The position numbers and the translations under genes were made by a program. The notes beneath the pieces were generated by a model, which was not told the origin of the DNA, ran no database searches, and saw only the letters and a list, made by a program, of their open reading frames with translations. Below are positions 12,316 through 24,289 of a stretch of 64,000 nucleotides of DNA, piece by piece. Positions within the stretch are counted from its first letter, which is position 1. Each line of letters begins with the position of its first letter. The stretch is from Strongyloides papillosus (Eukaryota > Nematoda > Chromadorea > Rhabditida > Strongyloididae), in the NCBI GenBank assembly GCA_005656395.1, contig SRSI01000048.1, positions 1,922,001-1,986,000 on the forward strand, written 5' to 3'.

Positions 12316-13521
12316 TTACAATAACTGTACGTAATTTGCAGGAAACATACCGTAACTGCCATCCGGAGCTCGACCACGCCACCATCCTTCGTCAAATTGA
12401 TCAATTTCGTGGATGATATCATTTGGATCAAATGATATCTCTGAATCATCTTGAGCTCTATAATCCCACAATGCTATTGCTGAGGTGGTTGGTGATTCAA
12501 TATTTGTATTTGATAACTTTTCTCCAATATTATTTACTGATTCAATAATTAGTGTTTCTTTTATAGGTTCTGGAGAAGTTGGTGATACTTCCGGTTTTCC
12601 ATTTAAACATTCATTAACACTGGAATTCGACTTTATATTATTAACCTTCTGAGATTCAATTGGCGATGGTTTTTTGATAGGTTCTTTTTCTATACTTTTA
12701 AATTTCTCCTCAAACATATTTTTCCTATTAGATATCAAGTTATTCTCTACCTGTACAATATTTTCATCTTTATTTTTTTCATCCTCTTCTTCATTTAATT
12801 TTTTCCAATAATCTTCACGTTCCTTTAAATTAATATCACTACTTGGTTCTATTCTTTTGTAAACAGAGGAAACTTTTTCTGGTTCCTGATAATTATTATT
12901 CCTTATTGTTGGTGGAACAATATCAGGTTTACGGATCTCCACTTTACTTTTTTCCTCCTCTTCTTTCATTTTCCTCCAGAAATTATCTCTTTCAGTAATA
13001 TTAATATCTCTACTTGGTTTAATTGGTTCATATACAGAAGTGACTTTGCCTTGTGGTATAATAGAAGCTCCTTGAGTATTTTTATCTTCTTTAACACCAC
13101 CAAGTCTATTTACAACCTTAAGAATGGCATCTTTCTCTAAATCAATTTCATCTCGTGCATGAATTATTGTGTGAATACGACGAAAGTAATTTCTTATTGC
13201 TTCTGGGTGTCCTGTGGTGGAGTAGATTCTTTGTGATGGGACTCCTTCACCCTGCCAATGAATCATAACAACTTTAGGTTGTTTCGTGGCAGACGACTTT
13301 ATAGAAATAATTCCATACTGAACATGACCTGAGTTAAAGTTACTTCCAAGTTCTTCAAGGCCATCACATCCTCGATCACTTAATTTAATGATGTTACTTT
13401 GACCTTCATAATCAAGGAGCATCCATTCATCTCCGATAGGTGAATTTGCTATCCCATCAAATGTTTCATCCAAAATCTTTCCATGTTTTGTTAAATTGAC
13501 ACTCATATCAGTAAAAGACAA
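12316..13521 (-). CDS. dbn-1: Drebrin-like / Abp1 actin-binding adaptor (ADF-H plus SH3)
   Basis: Single-exon 401-residue protein. Residues 1 to about 135 form an ADF-homology domain (WMLLDYEG.., [29 protein letters not shown]), which in this family binds F-actin. The middle is charged and carries two copies of a roughly 33-residue unit, [20 protein letters not shown] and [20 protein letters not shown], each followed by W[RK]K[ML]xEEE. The C-terminal 60 residues are an SH3 domain ([25 protein letters not shown]) that would bind proline-rich partners such as dynamin or WASP-pathway proteins. Length and domain order match DBNL/Abp1, which links endocytosis to cortical actin. The start is the first ATG in frame and begins directly with the ADF-H fold. 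The symbol is by analogy with the C. elegans drebrin-like gene. Confidence 0.9.
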   Translation of the reverse strand: MSFTDMSVNLTKHGKILDETFDGIANSPIGDEWMLLDYEGQSNIIKLSDRGCDGLEELGSNFNSGHVQYGIISIKSSATKQPKVVMIHWQGEGVPSQRIYSTTGHPEAIRNYFRRIHTIIHARDEIDLEKDAILKVVNRLGGVKEDKNTQGASIIPQGKVTSVYEPIKPSRDINITERDNFWRKMKEEEEKSKVEIRKPDIVPPTIRNNNYQEPEKVSSVYKRIEPSSDINLKEREDYWKKLNEEEDEKNKDENIVQVENNLISNRKNMFEEKFKSIEKEPIKKPSPIESQKVNNIKSNSSVNECLNGKPEVSPTSPEPIKETLIIESVNNIGEKLSNTNIESPTTSAIALWDYRAQDDSEISFDPNDIIHEIDQFDEGWWRGRAPDGSYGMFPANYVQLL

Positions 13522-16012
13522 TAAATAACTTTTAGTTGTTAATAAATATCTTTGGTAGGTATTTTTTAATTCCTAAAAATTAAAATACAAATTTATTCAG
13601 AAACAAAGTAAAGTTATGTTTATAAAATACTACAAATAAAACATCGAAAATCAAAAAGAAATTAAATCAATTTCCGTTATAAAGAAAAAAAATTAACATA
13701 CAAAATTTCATAAAAAAGAACACGTAAATGTGTTGATGATAGAAACATTTTAAATGTTTCAAAATACCACTGATTAAAAAGTTTAAAAAAAATATTAAAA
13801 ATCAATTCTCTCTTTCTATACAAATAATATACACCTAATAAAAATAAAATAGTTGGAAAATTGTACTAAAGCATACTTGTGGTCCCAAGAACTAGAAATA
13901 CAAATCAGATGAATAAAAATATATCTACAAACAAAAGAAATTTTACAGGGGGTACCCCTTATAATAATAATGACGTATTTTTAACAAATGTCCACTCATA
14001 GATGAATATTGATGGGTGTTATAATGGTGGTAGTGGTGATGATGATGATAAGAATTATGTGAGGTGTATAAGAATGTGATTAAACATTTTAGTTCTCGTT
14101 AGAAGTTAGTATGTATGTGGGAAATATCTATAAATATTATAGTAGGTATTAGATATACTTTAAGTCATAAAAACTTTTATTAAAAAAAGTGTTATCTTAT
14201 AACTTAAATAATAAAAAGAGATAAATATCCTATTTATGTGATTTTATATAAAAAGTCAAAGAGCAATTTCAAACTATTTTATTAACAAACAATAGCAAAT
14301 ACATTTATAAAGTCTTCTCCTCTATGATTCATTAAAATATCTCTTCACTTTGCAAAGTTAAAAATGTAATACTTAATCATTTTTAAGTTGTCACATATTA
14401 TAACACTACTTCAACGAACTGTCAAGAAGAGTTAATAATAAATAAATTCTTTTTTCTATATTTAGTTGCAATCATTATTAACATTTAATAAAATAATACA
14501 AATATAAATGCTAATAGAAGTTAAAAACACTCTCTAATAAAAATATTTGTAATCTTTCATCAAAAGAAATACATTAGTATAGAGTTATATCTATTTTTAA
14601 TCTATTAGTATAGTAAAAATGTGAAATATATTTATGTCATTGGAAAAAGAAAACTATTTTGAAAATTAAATGAGATAGATAATAAATATAAGAGAAAAAA
14701 AGAGATGGATATGCATGTAAAAATTATCAATTATTCAATAAAATAAACAGTTAATTTTTAATTTGTAATTAGAGAACTACAAACCACCCTATCATGTGTA
14801 GACATTTGTTACATTAAAAATAAACAATACATAGTAATATAAAACAATTTGTATCAATAAGTAAATGATAAAAATAAACCTATAGGTTATTCAAAATAAC
14901 TTTACCCTAGTAAATTTAATAAAAATTATAATGATTTAATAACCTTTAGAAATTTTTTCTACAAAAGGACAAAATTTTTTTTTTCAAAGAGGGGAAGAAA
15001 AATATAATTATAGTTAATACACTCCAGATGCAATTAAATCTATTGTCTACACATAATGATTTCACCAATCATTTTTTCCTACAATACAATAGAAAATGTT
15101 ACGGTGAAGAGTAAAAGTATGACCAAAAGAATAAATCATCTTAACAGCTCACCAAATTAATGCACGGGAATTCCAAACAGTACCTGTAAGCTATTCTTTC
15201 AATATTCCCTCTCACTTGTGAATACTACCTTTCCGTCCGAATCTTCCACAGCAATCCTCCAATACGTTAGAAGTTTAAGTAAATAATACTCACGATAGAT
15301 ATTTTAAAAATATGGACCTCTAACCTCATTGTATACTCTTTATATACGTGGGAAAATTGAAATTATAACAATCAAATTGCTTGGGATAACAACCCCAAAG
15401 ACATGCTTGATATTAAATCGAATAAAAATGGATACTCTCCCATACACTTTAATTTGTTTCACAAACCAATTGTTATCAACAACTGGAATGACATCAATTC
15501 TACTTTTCTTTTGATAACAGGAAGTACATTCTCAAGATACCAGCACTATTCTCACAATTTTATTTCTCTTATCAAATACCCTTATTGCGTAAATAACCAA
15601 GAAATTGTTTCTTATCACTTCGAAAAATACTTACTACGTCCAAAGACATCCCTCTCCACCCGGTTGAATTTCTTGGTCTTTATTGGAAAAGACTAGTACA
15701 ATACAAAAAATTGGTGAATTAGCGGCTAGGACACTAATTACCAAAATATTTATCTTACTTGGAAGATAAACTAAACAATCTTAGCTTTTGCATTTCAAAT
15801 ACCTAACTTCTTATTTATTTTGTTTTATCTTTTACCTTCTATTCCATTAATTTATCCTTTTTTTCGGAGAATTTTATGGATGTTTAATTCCCTTTATTTA
15901 CATAACTTTCAATTATTAATATTTACTAGTTAATACACTATTTTTCTAACTTCTTTATATCGCAAAATAAACTGTTTACTTTGTTTTAGACACACGCGAA
16001 AACGTTATCAAA
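13522..16012. other. Intergenic gap containing a higher-complexity ORF-rich patch
   Basis: About 2.5 kb. Most is AT-rich and featureless, with a GGGGTACCCC palindrome near 13949 and a GAT/GGT simple-sequence stretch near 14020-14050. The patch 15120-15720 looks different and is listed separately. A TTTTAG acceptor at 15988-15989 lies 23 bases before the RNPS1 ATG and could be a trans-splice site. Confidence 0.5.
15329..15696 (+). pseudogene. Unrecognised coding remnant or orphan ORFs
   Basis: Two overlapping plus-strand open frames (15329-15514, 15403-15696) lie in a patch with visibly higher GC and less homopolymer sequence than its flanks. Neither frame has a motif I recognise, and both lack clear splice sites. 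It could be a decayed gene or mobile-element fragment; I cannot tell which, and it may be non-coding. Confidence 0.25.
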
Positions 16013-16759
16013 ATGGGAGAAAAAAAAGGAGATGTTTCTGATAAGGACAGTGTAAAGAGTCGCTCAAGATCAGTATCACGAAGTTCAAGATCAGTTTCAA
16101 GAACTTCTAGATCAACGAGTACTTCTTCCTCACGTAGTCGCAGCTCCTCTTCCAGATCCAGTGACTCATCTCGTTCTTCCTCGGGAAGGTCATCTTCAAG
16201 ATCCTCCGGGAGATCTGTTAGCCGCTCACGATCATCCTCCAGAGAACGTGCAACCTCAAGAAACAGGAAAAGAAGCCATAGTAGATCTAGAAGTCGATCT
16301 CCAAGACGTAGTAGTGATAGGCATCGCTACAGTAGTAGGAAGTATTCCCCCAGAAGAAGATCTCCAGACCGACGAAGACGTAGTCGCTCTCGTAGTTATA
16401 CGAGAAAGAACAGAAACAAGCGACTTGTTATTCGGGACTTGACTCAGAATGTTACAAAAGAACATGTTAAAGAGATATTTGAAAATTATGGAACTATTAC
16501 ACATATTGATATGGTCCCTCTTAAGAGATACGATGGTAATATGCATAGAGGATATTGCTTTATTGAATATGATGATCCGGAGGATGCATTGAAAGCAGTC
16601 AAGTACATGAATGATGGCTGGTTGGATGGCAGAAGAATTCGTGTAGACTTGTCAGTTCCAAGAAGTGCATCAAAAAGGTTTAACTCTCCTCCCAGAAGAA
16701 GATACTCATCACCAAGAAGAGACTTTGGAAGAAGAAGATACAGTCGATCTCCAAGATGA
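16013..16759 (+). CDS. RNPS1-like SR-related RNA-binding protein
   Basis: Single-exon protein of 248 residues. Residues about 15-130 are an RS domain of dense Arg-Ser dipeptides; residues 137-213 are one RRM with RNP2 LVIRDL and RNP1 RGYCFIEY; the tail is SPPRRRYSSPRR-like. The RRM opening RDLTQNVTKEHVKEIFENYG and the alternating order (RS, RRM, RS/P) match RNPS1, the exon-junction and ASAP/PSAP component acting in splicing and mRNA surveillance in the nucleus, rather than classical SR proteins. The start ATG follows AACGTTATCAAA, 23 bases after a TTTTAG acceptor, consistent with spliced-leader addition. It is tail to tail with RIOK3, 209 bp apart. Other SR-like proteins with one RRM (for example Tra2) are a weaker fit, because Tra2 has a distinct linker after the RRM. 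Confidence 0.85.
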   Translation: MGEKKGDVSDKDSVKSRSRSVSRSSRSVSRTSRSTSTSSSRSRSSSSRSSDSSRSSSGRSSSRSSGRSVSRSRSSSRERATSRNRKRSHSRSRSRSPRRSSDRHRYSSRKYSPRRRSPDRRRRSRSRSYTRKNRNKRLVIRDLTQNVTKEHVKEIFENYGTITHIDMVPLKRYDGNMHRGYCFIEYDDPEDALKAVKYMNDGWLDGRRIRVDLSVPRSASKRFNSPPRRRYSSPRRDFGRRRYSRSPR

Positions 16760-16968
16760 TACTATTAATTACTGCGTACATACAAAAAAATTACCTGTTG
16801 GTTTTTCTTTAACTTTTCTTTTCTTATAATTATTGAGTTTTAAATTATTATTTACCGAGAAAAAATTACTACGCACTTTTTTTTATCCTCAATTTGATTG
16901 TTTTTTTTTCCAAATAAACACACTTGTAAATAGTAGATAAATATTTTATTATACTTCAACAAAACAGA

Positions 16969-18678
16969 TTATGAAGATTTACTATCGTTTTCATCTTCAA
17001 TCATTGCTCTTACCTCAACATTACACGGCTTAGCTTTATCATCGCGCAAATGAATGTTTCTATTATCGGCTTCAAATTGTTCAACTTGTACCTCGACGCT
17101 TTTTGTTGGATCTATTGGTATACCAGTAAATTTCTCAAAAAGAGCTCCAGCAGAGGGCAAGTTAGGTGTTCCTATACTATTAAAGAAATTTAGGATATTT
17201 TTAATGTCTCTGAGAAGGAATACTAGGGAATTTGGGTGAGATAAATCCATTGCCTGGGAAACGTCAATTACGTAGATGACTCCCTTGTCATACAATAAGT
17301 TAAATTCGCTTAAATCACCATGTACGAGTTTGCAATTCTTATACATGTCATCGATGATTTTTTCTACCTTCTGGAAGGCTAATTCTTTAGTTTCATCATC
17401 CTGGAAAACTACATCTTTTATTCTTAAGGCAGGTTTATCTTCACCAATCATCCTCATTACCAAAACATTCTTCTTTACATATAATGGTTCAGGAGCCCTA
17501 ATTTCAGCTTTCATTAGACGACGTAAATTTAGGAATTCTTTGATAGCCCATACCTTCAATACATGACGTGGATTCTTAAATCTAAAATCATCTTTAACAT
17601 AGTCATTTCTATTCTTGAACTCAGTTAAAGTTTTCTTGTATACTTTAATAGCAAAATTCCATTGTTCCTTTTTTGCGTGTAGAACAATACTTTCCTTTCC
17701 ACTGGCTATTATACCTTCAACGGAATCTAGTTCATTTCTTTGAATTAATTTGAAAATAATTAATCTTGTATCTTCATCCATACCCTGCTCATATGTAGAC
17801 TTCTCAGCTTTATCTTTAATCTTGAAGTTTCTCTTAATCTCATCTTTACTATATTGCCTGAGTTTATTGAAAACTTTACTAGATATCTTTTCATCTGAAC
17901 AATCCCCGATATTCATACCAATAGCAAAATTCATTGTCTTATCGGCATTCCTAATCTTTGCTAATTCAGTATCATGCTTAGTTGAAGTGGTAAAATCACC
18001 TTTCGGATCATCAGCATCCCCAACAAAATTATCCTTCTTCTCATATTTCTTCATCCAACTTTGTTCTTTGATATCTTCTTCATCTTCATACTCCTGCAAC
18101 AAAGCTTCATAATCATCGATATCATCATCGTGCGAATATTTGTAACGTGTCATTCCAAAAGTTATTGGTTTTGGCGATTGTTTGTTTAAAACTTCCATAT
18201 CCCATTCGTGTTGGAGTTTCTTTGCTTCACTGATGTCTAAACTATGGTCTTTATCATATACCTGCGCAATCTCTTCATCAAATATTTTTTGAAGTTTGAT
18301 AGCTTCTTCGTAATCAGTATTGTCTATTGTCAATTCTGCATCGAATTGTTTTTGAAGTTCTATTGCAAGTTTTAGATCAGGATCCATCTCTTCCGCCTCC
18401 TCGGGTGGTGAAGTAACAATATTTGAAGATTCTTTATTTTCCGGTAAAGAATTACACTCTTCTGTACTTATTTTACTAGCAACCTCCTCACTCATGATAT
18501 CTACTAACTTTGGAGCACAAACTGGGACACTCTTTTGCCATGGACATGAAGTGCCACCACCATCCTTACCTTTTTCCTTCTCTAAATCCCATTTCTTCTG
18601 CATTTCAATAGCAATCTTCAGTTCCTCATCCTCCAATACTCCACCTAGATCATCATCAACCTCTTTTGGATCCATCAT
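16969..18678 (-). CDS. riok-3: RIO-family atypical protein kinase, RIOK3 type
   Basis: Single exon, 569 residues. The N-terminal third carries repeated short helices of the type (D/E)xxxAIxLQxxxDxE (near residues 20, 100, 125 and 152), as in RIOK3. The RIO kinase domain starts near residue 290: P-loop region GIIASGKESIVLHA, the lysine in FAIKVYKKTL, EFKNRNDYVKDDFRF, catalytic loop LVHGDLSEFNLLY and metal-binding IDVSQ. These catalytic residues are intact. RIOK3 is a cytosolic kinase tied to 40S ribosomal subunit maturation; RIOK1 lacks these N-terminal repeats and RIOK2 has a winged helix, so RIOK3 fits best. The ATG lies two bases after a TTTTTTAG acceptor at 18681-18682, an apparent trans-splice site. 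Confidence 0.88.
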   Translation of the reverse strand: MMDPKEVDDDLGGVLEDEELKIAIEMQKKWDLEKEKGKDGGGTSCPWQKSVPVCAPKLVDIMSEEVASKISTEECNSLPENKESSNIVTSPPEEAEEMDPDLKLAIELQKQFDAELTIDNTDYEEAIKLQKIFDEEIAQVYDKDHSLDISEAKKLQHEWDMEVLNKQSPKPITFGMTRYKYSHDDDIDDYEALLQEYEDEEDIKEQSWMKKYEKKDNFVGDADDPKGDFTTSTKHDTELAKIRNADKTMNFAIGMNIGDCSDEKISSKVFNKLRQYSKDEIKRNFKIKDKAEKSTYEQGMDEDTRLIIFKLIQRNELDSVEGIIASGKESIVLHAKKEQWNFAIKVYKKTLTEFKNRNDYVKDDFRFKNPRHVLKVWAIKEFLNLRRLMKAEIRAPEPLYVKKNVLVMRMIGEDKPALRIKDVVFQDDETKELAFQKVEKIIDDMYKNCKLVHGDLSEFNLLYDKGVIYVIDVSQAMDLSHPNSLVFLLRDIKNILNFFNSIGTPNLPSAGALFEKFTGIPIDPTKSVEVQVEQFEADNRNIHLRDDKAKPCNVEVRAMIEDENDSKSS

Positions 18679-19650
18679 TTCTAAAAAACAGAAAAAAAAT
18701 TAAGAATTTATAAGAAAATAATTTTTTCTGAATGAAAAAAAGTTATGATACACTCTATACCACTGTTGTTATCATATAAAATTTATACACACAAAGTTGG
18801 AGGTTGGATAAAATGAAAATTTTAAAATATTTAATAATATTTCGAAATAAGTGATCTGGTTTAATGTTATCAATACATTTAATTTTCCTGATTAATGCGG
18901 TGAAATGTTAGTGTTAAAATGTTATCATTAAAGGTAAAAAACGAATAAGAAAGTTATTTTCTTTTAACTGAAAAATCTTCTCTCGAAAGATGCTTACTTC
19001 CTATGCTTATCATAGAGAATTGAAACTGAATCATACAAGTAAATAAACTAATGATTCCTGCAAGATTAAATATCTCATACCAGCCATAACAACCTCAAGA
19101 ACTGTTTAAGATTTAATCAAGAATACAAGGTGGAACACAAAGTTCTTCTCAACGTGTTTTTTGTTCTTACGTTTTCCATACAAGAGTTGAACAAAGTGAT
19201 ACTCGAAGATTGTCTCCTGGTGAAATATGTACACATATCTTCCATAAAAAAGTACCTTATTAGCAATGGCATTTGAAGTATATTAATGGCGATTTACCTT
19301 AAATTACTGGAACGAAATAAACCTACGTCACATACCAGTGATTCAAACCGTTAATTACATTAGATTTTTTGTTAAAATGCAAATGTATATATTTTACATT
19401 TGAAACTCTTTGGGCGCTACTTTTGGATGGTAATTTATGTACACGCTTTACTATGGGACAAATCTGAAGAACCACCATTGTAAGCTTCAAAGTTGACCTT
19501 TTTCACTGTTGTCCACAATTAATTATTTGTTTTTAAAATCAATACCTTGTGACAATGGGGGAAGTAAGAATATGCTTAGAAATAAAAGTTAAAAACGATT
19601 GATTAATTAAGTTTATTGCCAAAATTAATAGACGAATCTTATTATTTGGA
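18679..19650. other. Intergenic gap, nothing recognised
   Basis: About 970 bp between two minus-strand genes. The block 19100-19340 is less AT-rich than its surroundings, but no frame there stays open or resembles a family I know. It likely holds the RIOK3 promoter and the Rab escort protein 3' end. Confidence 0.45.
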
Positions 19651-21237
19651 TTACACTGGGTTATACTGAGTTGTATCATCTTCGGGTGTTATTAATTTCT
19701 CTGGAAGAAAATCACATTCGGGGTAAATTTCTTTAAATAAACTTTTGCATTGCGATATAATGCTTCTGAAGTCTAATTCTGAGTCTGTCGTTGGGGTAAC
19801 ATAAAAATTTGATGGGAGTTCATTAGAGTTAATCAATTTGTCTATTTTTGTTATAGAAAATTGAAGTTTCATGATTATACTTGACGTTGGATCATCTTCA
19901 GATTTAATATAAAGTTTATCCAACGACTCGTTAGTGAAAGTTTCAGAAAATTTATCTGAAGATATATGGGAAATATAATAACCTTTAGGAGTTGTTTGTC
20001 CATGAAAACCAGTCTCAATTAGACAACACCTAACGCCATTGTTTATAGACGCGAGGTTAATTACTCCAACCTTTGATTCAGTTCCTTCTTCTTCAGGATC
20101 TGTAATGGATTTTTCACTGATAACAATGATTCTTTCAACTACTTCTTCTGTAGCATCTTTTTTGAAATATTTATTTGGTACATAACTTCCGTTACCAATC
20201 ACAGTTTTACACTTTATCTTTTGACCACCTGCAACAACGTAAACAATCTCGTTATCTTTTATCACAAAACCATCAATATCATTATCCAAGCAAAATGTAC
20301 CACCATAGACAGCTGACAATCGACTGAATCCTTGTGGCAACTCACCAACGCCGTACAATGGATAGAGGAAAGGTGAATTACCGTACCTTCCAATTGAAAT
20401 TAAAAACCTTGATATTGCATCTAAGCAATCACCTGTTTTATCACTATCCCTCAATACAGCTATCAAATCCATAATGTATTTTTTTAATGGTTCTCCAACT
20501 TTTTGATGCTCCAATAATTCATCAAAATTACCTTCTAAAATATTTTTCCATTCATGTTCCTCTCTATGAAAGTGCCAATTTAAAACTTCTGTCATAAATT
20601 TCATCAGTATCCTTTTTTCTAACATAGTTATAGAAGTTGTTTTAAAGATATCAGCTTTCGAACATGGTACTTTTGTTATGAAACTTCTATATGACTTAGC
20701 ATCACTGGTAACATCTTTTAAACATAATAGTCTTTCTGCATTAACAAATTCAACATATTTACTAACCTCTGAATCACATAATATACTAACCATCTGACCT
20801 AAAGATAATAAAAGTTTTGGATTCAAATCTATTGAAAATTTTCTACTATCTTTTTGAAGTTTTTGTAGATTTGTAATTTCATTCGTGTCACTTTTATCTT
20901 CTACATTCATTGTTATATTATTTATGCCATCTTTCAAATAATCATTTACTAGTGGGATAAAAATTTCACCTTCCTCCAAGGTGACATCAACATCTGTGGA
21001 TTCTTTTTTACAATTTTCTGAGGTTGCCCACTTTTCTAAACTATTAAAATTAAATGATGCCCAAGATGAACCATAAAAGGAATTTCTAAAACTTTACATT
21101 GAAATATTAATAATATCTAACCTATCAATCGTCAAAACTGTTAGTCCACTTCTTGAACAAGCTGCTGCAAGCATAGATTCAGGCAAACCCGTTCCCAGAA
21201 CAACAACATCAACTGTTTCAGGTAATAAATAATTCAT
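19651..21237 (-). CDS. rep-1: Rab escort protein (Rab geranylgeranyltransferase component A)
   Basis: Two exons, 21237-21122 and 21085-19651, with a 36-bp intron, giving 516 residues. The start [20 protein letters not shown] is the REP/GDI dinucleotide-binding signature, continuing [12 protein letters not shown]; exon 2 begins [12 protein letters not shown], the conserved second block. [20 protein letters not shown] and [12 protein letters not shown] are conserved GDI-superfamily segments. The protein presents newly made Rab GTPases to the geranylgeranyltransferase and delivers them to membranes. At 516 residues it is shorter than vertebrate REPs (about 650), mainly in the insert after the first block. 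It is longer than RabGDI and has an insert with acidic residues, supporting REP over GDI. It sits head to head with an F-box gene, 312 bp apart, so the two may share a promoter region. Confidence 0.88.
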
Positions 21238-21549
21238 AATAATCTAAAACTTCTCTGTAAATTATCAAAATAAATATTGAAAACCAATCTATGACAAAGA
21301 GAATTGTCACAATTGACCGCGACTCATTTTTAATAAATTTTTCTATGTACCATTTCAGACATCATAACATTATCAAATGACGATGTGTGTTTTTTTTTGT
21401 TTTATTTAAATAGTACATTATTAGTTATTCGCTTTTTCAATACTATACATATTATTTGGCTTCTTTTTATTTTTTTGTGCTATATTTAAAAAAGTAATAT
21501 TATTTTAGGGGGGTGTTTATGTGAATGTATTGTTTTTATCACTGCAACA

Positions 21550-22671
21550 ATGAATGATACTAACTTTATTGCTGAATCAACTGAGGAAAAGAAAGATTTT
21601 GTTCTTCCCCCATTGCCAGATGATGTTATGGTAAAGATTTTTTCAAATCTCTCCTTAGGAGATCTCTTAAAAGTGAAGGAATGTTGTAAGAGATTCAGTC
21701 ATCTGATTGAGAAATTCTATTACAAGATGAAAAGGGAGAAGGCTTTTCGTGTTATTATTGGGTACGACAAACCATTTGTAAGATCTTATTTTTCGTTTTC
21801 TATGTATGTCGTAAGAAGTGGTTCTGTCGGCTGTTCACTTCATGGATATAGTAAGGTGCGTTTCTATTTTATTTGTTTGATTAGTCCTTATTAATTTCTT
21901 TAGAGATCCATTGATGAAGATAGTGAACTAATAAGAGCTATAAGGATGTTTAAGACGGATTATATATGTTTATTTGATATCTATGGTTCTGATAATTCTA
22001 AAATCTACCAAATATTGAGTGATTGTTTGAAGGCGGGTTCAGGTATAGGGACTATTACTATTGATAATTTTGGTAAAAAGGCTTTGAAAACTTTTTATTT
22101 ATTTATGAATAAGTTAGGCTATGTTAAGGAGTTGAAATTTAAAAATGTCAGTCTTCGTGATGATAAGATAGACAATCCTTATAATATTATGGGTCTAGGA
22201 AATTTAAAAAGTTTAAAAAAATTTGCTTTATCAGAATCTGAAAATACGCGGTTCTTAAATTTGGATTTCTTTATTCAACTTCTTGATAACAATCCATTGT
22301 TAAAGAATATTGATATTTTAACAACAAATCGTACTCTAATTTATGATGTTATCATTAAACTTGCTATGGATCAATATAATCATCAACACCAAGAAGTTGA
22401 AGAAGTACCATTATCACACGGGGGTGCATGTAATCATGAAAGTGTTCGTATTACTTTTGGAGGACCAAGGAATATTTACCTTTTCGCTAAGATGCTTTAT
22501 GAAAGTGTTCCATTTCTTAGAGGCACTTTAATAGGTGATGTCAGTTATTACTCAAATGATACCTACAGTGGATTTGGTATTATGAAGAAATGTGAAGTAT
22601 GTCTAAAGTTGTATAGAAGTATTGATATTCTCTTTATTGAATTTAAAAATTACCACAGTGTTATTTTTTGA
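21550..22671 (+). CDS. F-box protein, paralogue 1 of a local family
   Basis: Two exons, 21550-21855 and 21904-22671, phase-0 intron, 357 residues. The F-box lies at about residues 20-60: LPDDVMVKIFSNLSLGDLLK then CCKRFSHLIEKFYYKM. Such proteins act as substrate adaptors for SCF ubiquitin ligases by binding Skp1. Exon 2 begins RSIDEDSELIRAIRMF and has a weak leucine-rich-like body. Near the C-terminus are CNHE (bases 22429-22440) and CEVC (22591-22602), a Cys/His arrangement shared with the two other local copies. The start ATG follows a TTTTAG-like acceptor near 21505. It lies tail to tail with the BTB gene. Substrate unknown. Confidence 0.85.
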
Positions 22672-22915
22672 TGATATATGATAAATTAATTGTATTTTTA
22701 TCATTTTGTATATATATGTTTTTAGAAGAATGTAATTTTACACAATATTTATTGTATTATTTTAACGATAAAAGTTTATGAAACCTCTTTTTCTGATATT
22801 TATAATTATTTATTTTACGGTTGGTGATACATTCACTATGCGTATCTTTTAATTTCAATAATAACGTGACAATTTAATTAAAAATACTATATCTTGACAA
22901 TTCTTTATAGTGTTC

Positions 22916-24289
22916 TTAAAAGTAGACATTATCTTGTCCATTATCTTGTTCTCTAGGGAAAGCTTTAGATAAATTATCATTTTTTTCTTTATTTTTTCTA
23001 GCTAACCATGTGTTAAAACCTTCAGAACGTTTGACATTTTTGAAACCTTTGTGTCTAGGATAGTCAATTTTGTTGTTGTTACTTCTACTAGAACGAGGTG
23101 TGCTAAGTTCACTTGCATCAGTGGTAAAAGAAGATGGTGGATTAGATTGATTGTCATTAAAATATTCTCCATTCTTGGCGAAAACATTATTTTGATTAAA
23201 ATATGGAGCAATTGTTATAATGCCATCATCTGCTACCTTCTTTTGATATGGAGAAAGTGAAGGATCTTTTTGAACATTTGATTGTTTTCCTTTACCCTTG
23301 TAACGTCTTCTACTCTTTGATACCTTTTTACTTTCCTCCTTTGGAATATTTTTTCTTCCACTACCAGATAATTGTGACAAATCTCTTAACATCTTATCCT
23401 TCTTTCCACCTTTTACTGATTCTTTTCCTTTAGATTGATTTCTAGTATGTTTTGGATAATCATTCTTAGGTTTTTTACTTATTGATCTAGATTTTCTTGA
23501 AGCAATACTTTCTGTTCTTGCAAATGAATTGATAGATTTTAAACCACCTCTGCTGTTTGATCTACCTCTTCCACTAGCTAAGCTTTTAGACTTTGAGGGT
23601 TGCTTCTTACTAACGCTTCTTTTGACGGATCTCCCTCTTGTTGATTTCTCACCAGCAACAGTTTCTATTTTTCCATTAAATTTGTCAATGGCTTTAAGAA
23701 GATCATAAATTTCATCAAAACATTTCTTATATTCCTGTATTCCTCTCTTTCCATTTTTAGGAGCTTTTGAAGAGGAACGTGATCGAACTGGTCCGAGTTT
23801 TCTTTCAATATTCATTCCAACAATAGCATTATCAATACGGCGTCTCAAAGACATTCTTAAAGGTCTAATATCTAATTTGACAATTATGTCATAAATAGCT
23901 GATACCTCCAATGGATCAAAATCATCATCACCAGTTTTCAAGTAATGGATAACTCTTTCAATGGCATTTTGAGAACAGTCTGAGAAATCCAATTGCAATG
24001 GTGACTTGAAAAGTTTTGTGAGCTAAAAAGTAAGTTTAATAATTATATTGTCGTTGAAATCAAATTATCTTACGCCTAGGACAAATTCTGATTTGGAAGC
24101 AATAAGATTCCCATCAATAGTGTATGGAGTTCCATGATGATAAATTATAATTTTGTAGTCTGCTGGGAGAGCATACTTTTTAGTTGATGATCCTTTAATG
24201 TATTCAGAAAAGATCTTGGCATTTGCTTTCTTTCCATCAACGCAGATTTTTCCATCATCATTACTAGAGACTTTTATTGAGTAAGACAT
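22916..24289 (-). CDS. BTB/POZ-domain protein with a basic, low-complexity tail
   Basis: Exons 24289-24074 and 24022-22916 with a 51-bp intron, 440 residues. After about 50 residues, a BTB-like fold is visible: GTPYTIDGNLIASKSEFVLG joins LTKLFKSPLQLDFSDCSQNA, then IERVIHYLKTGD and a helical block to about residue 140. The rest is Lys-, Arg- and Ser-rich with GRGRSNSRGG, SRKSRSISKK and similar runs, so it is strongly basic and probably disordered. BTB proteins often recruit Cul3 ligases or dimerise; whether this one does is unknown. The basic tail suggests nucleic-acid or nuclear association (inference). No BACK or Kelch domain is seen. Confidence 0.7.

Noticed and set aside
20979..20979. Internal start for Rab escort protein
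   Set aside because: The codon there is TTG; the upstream exon at 21122-21237 supplies the conserved nucleotide-binding N-terminus in phase.
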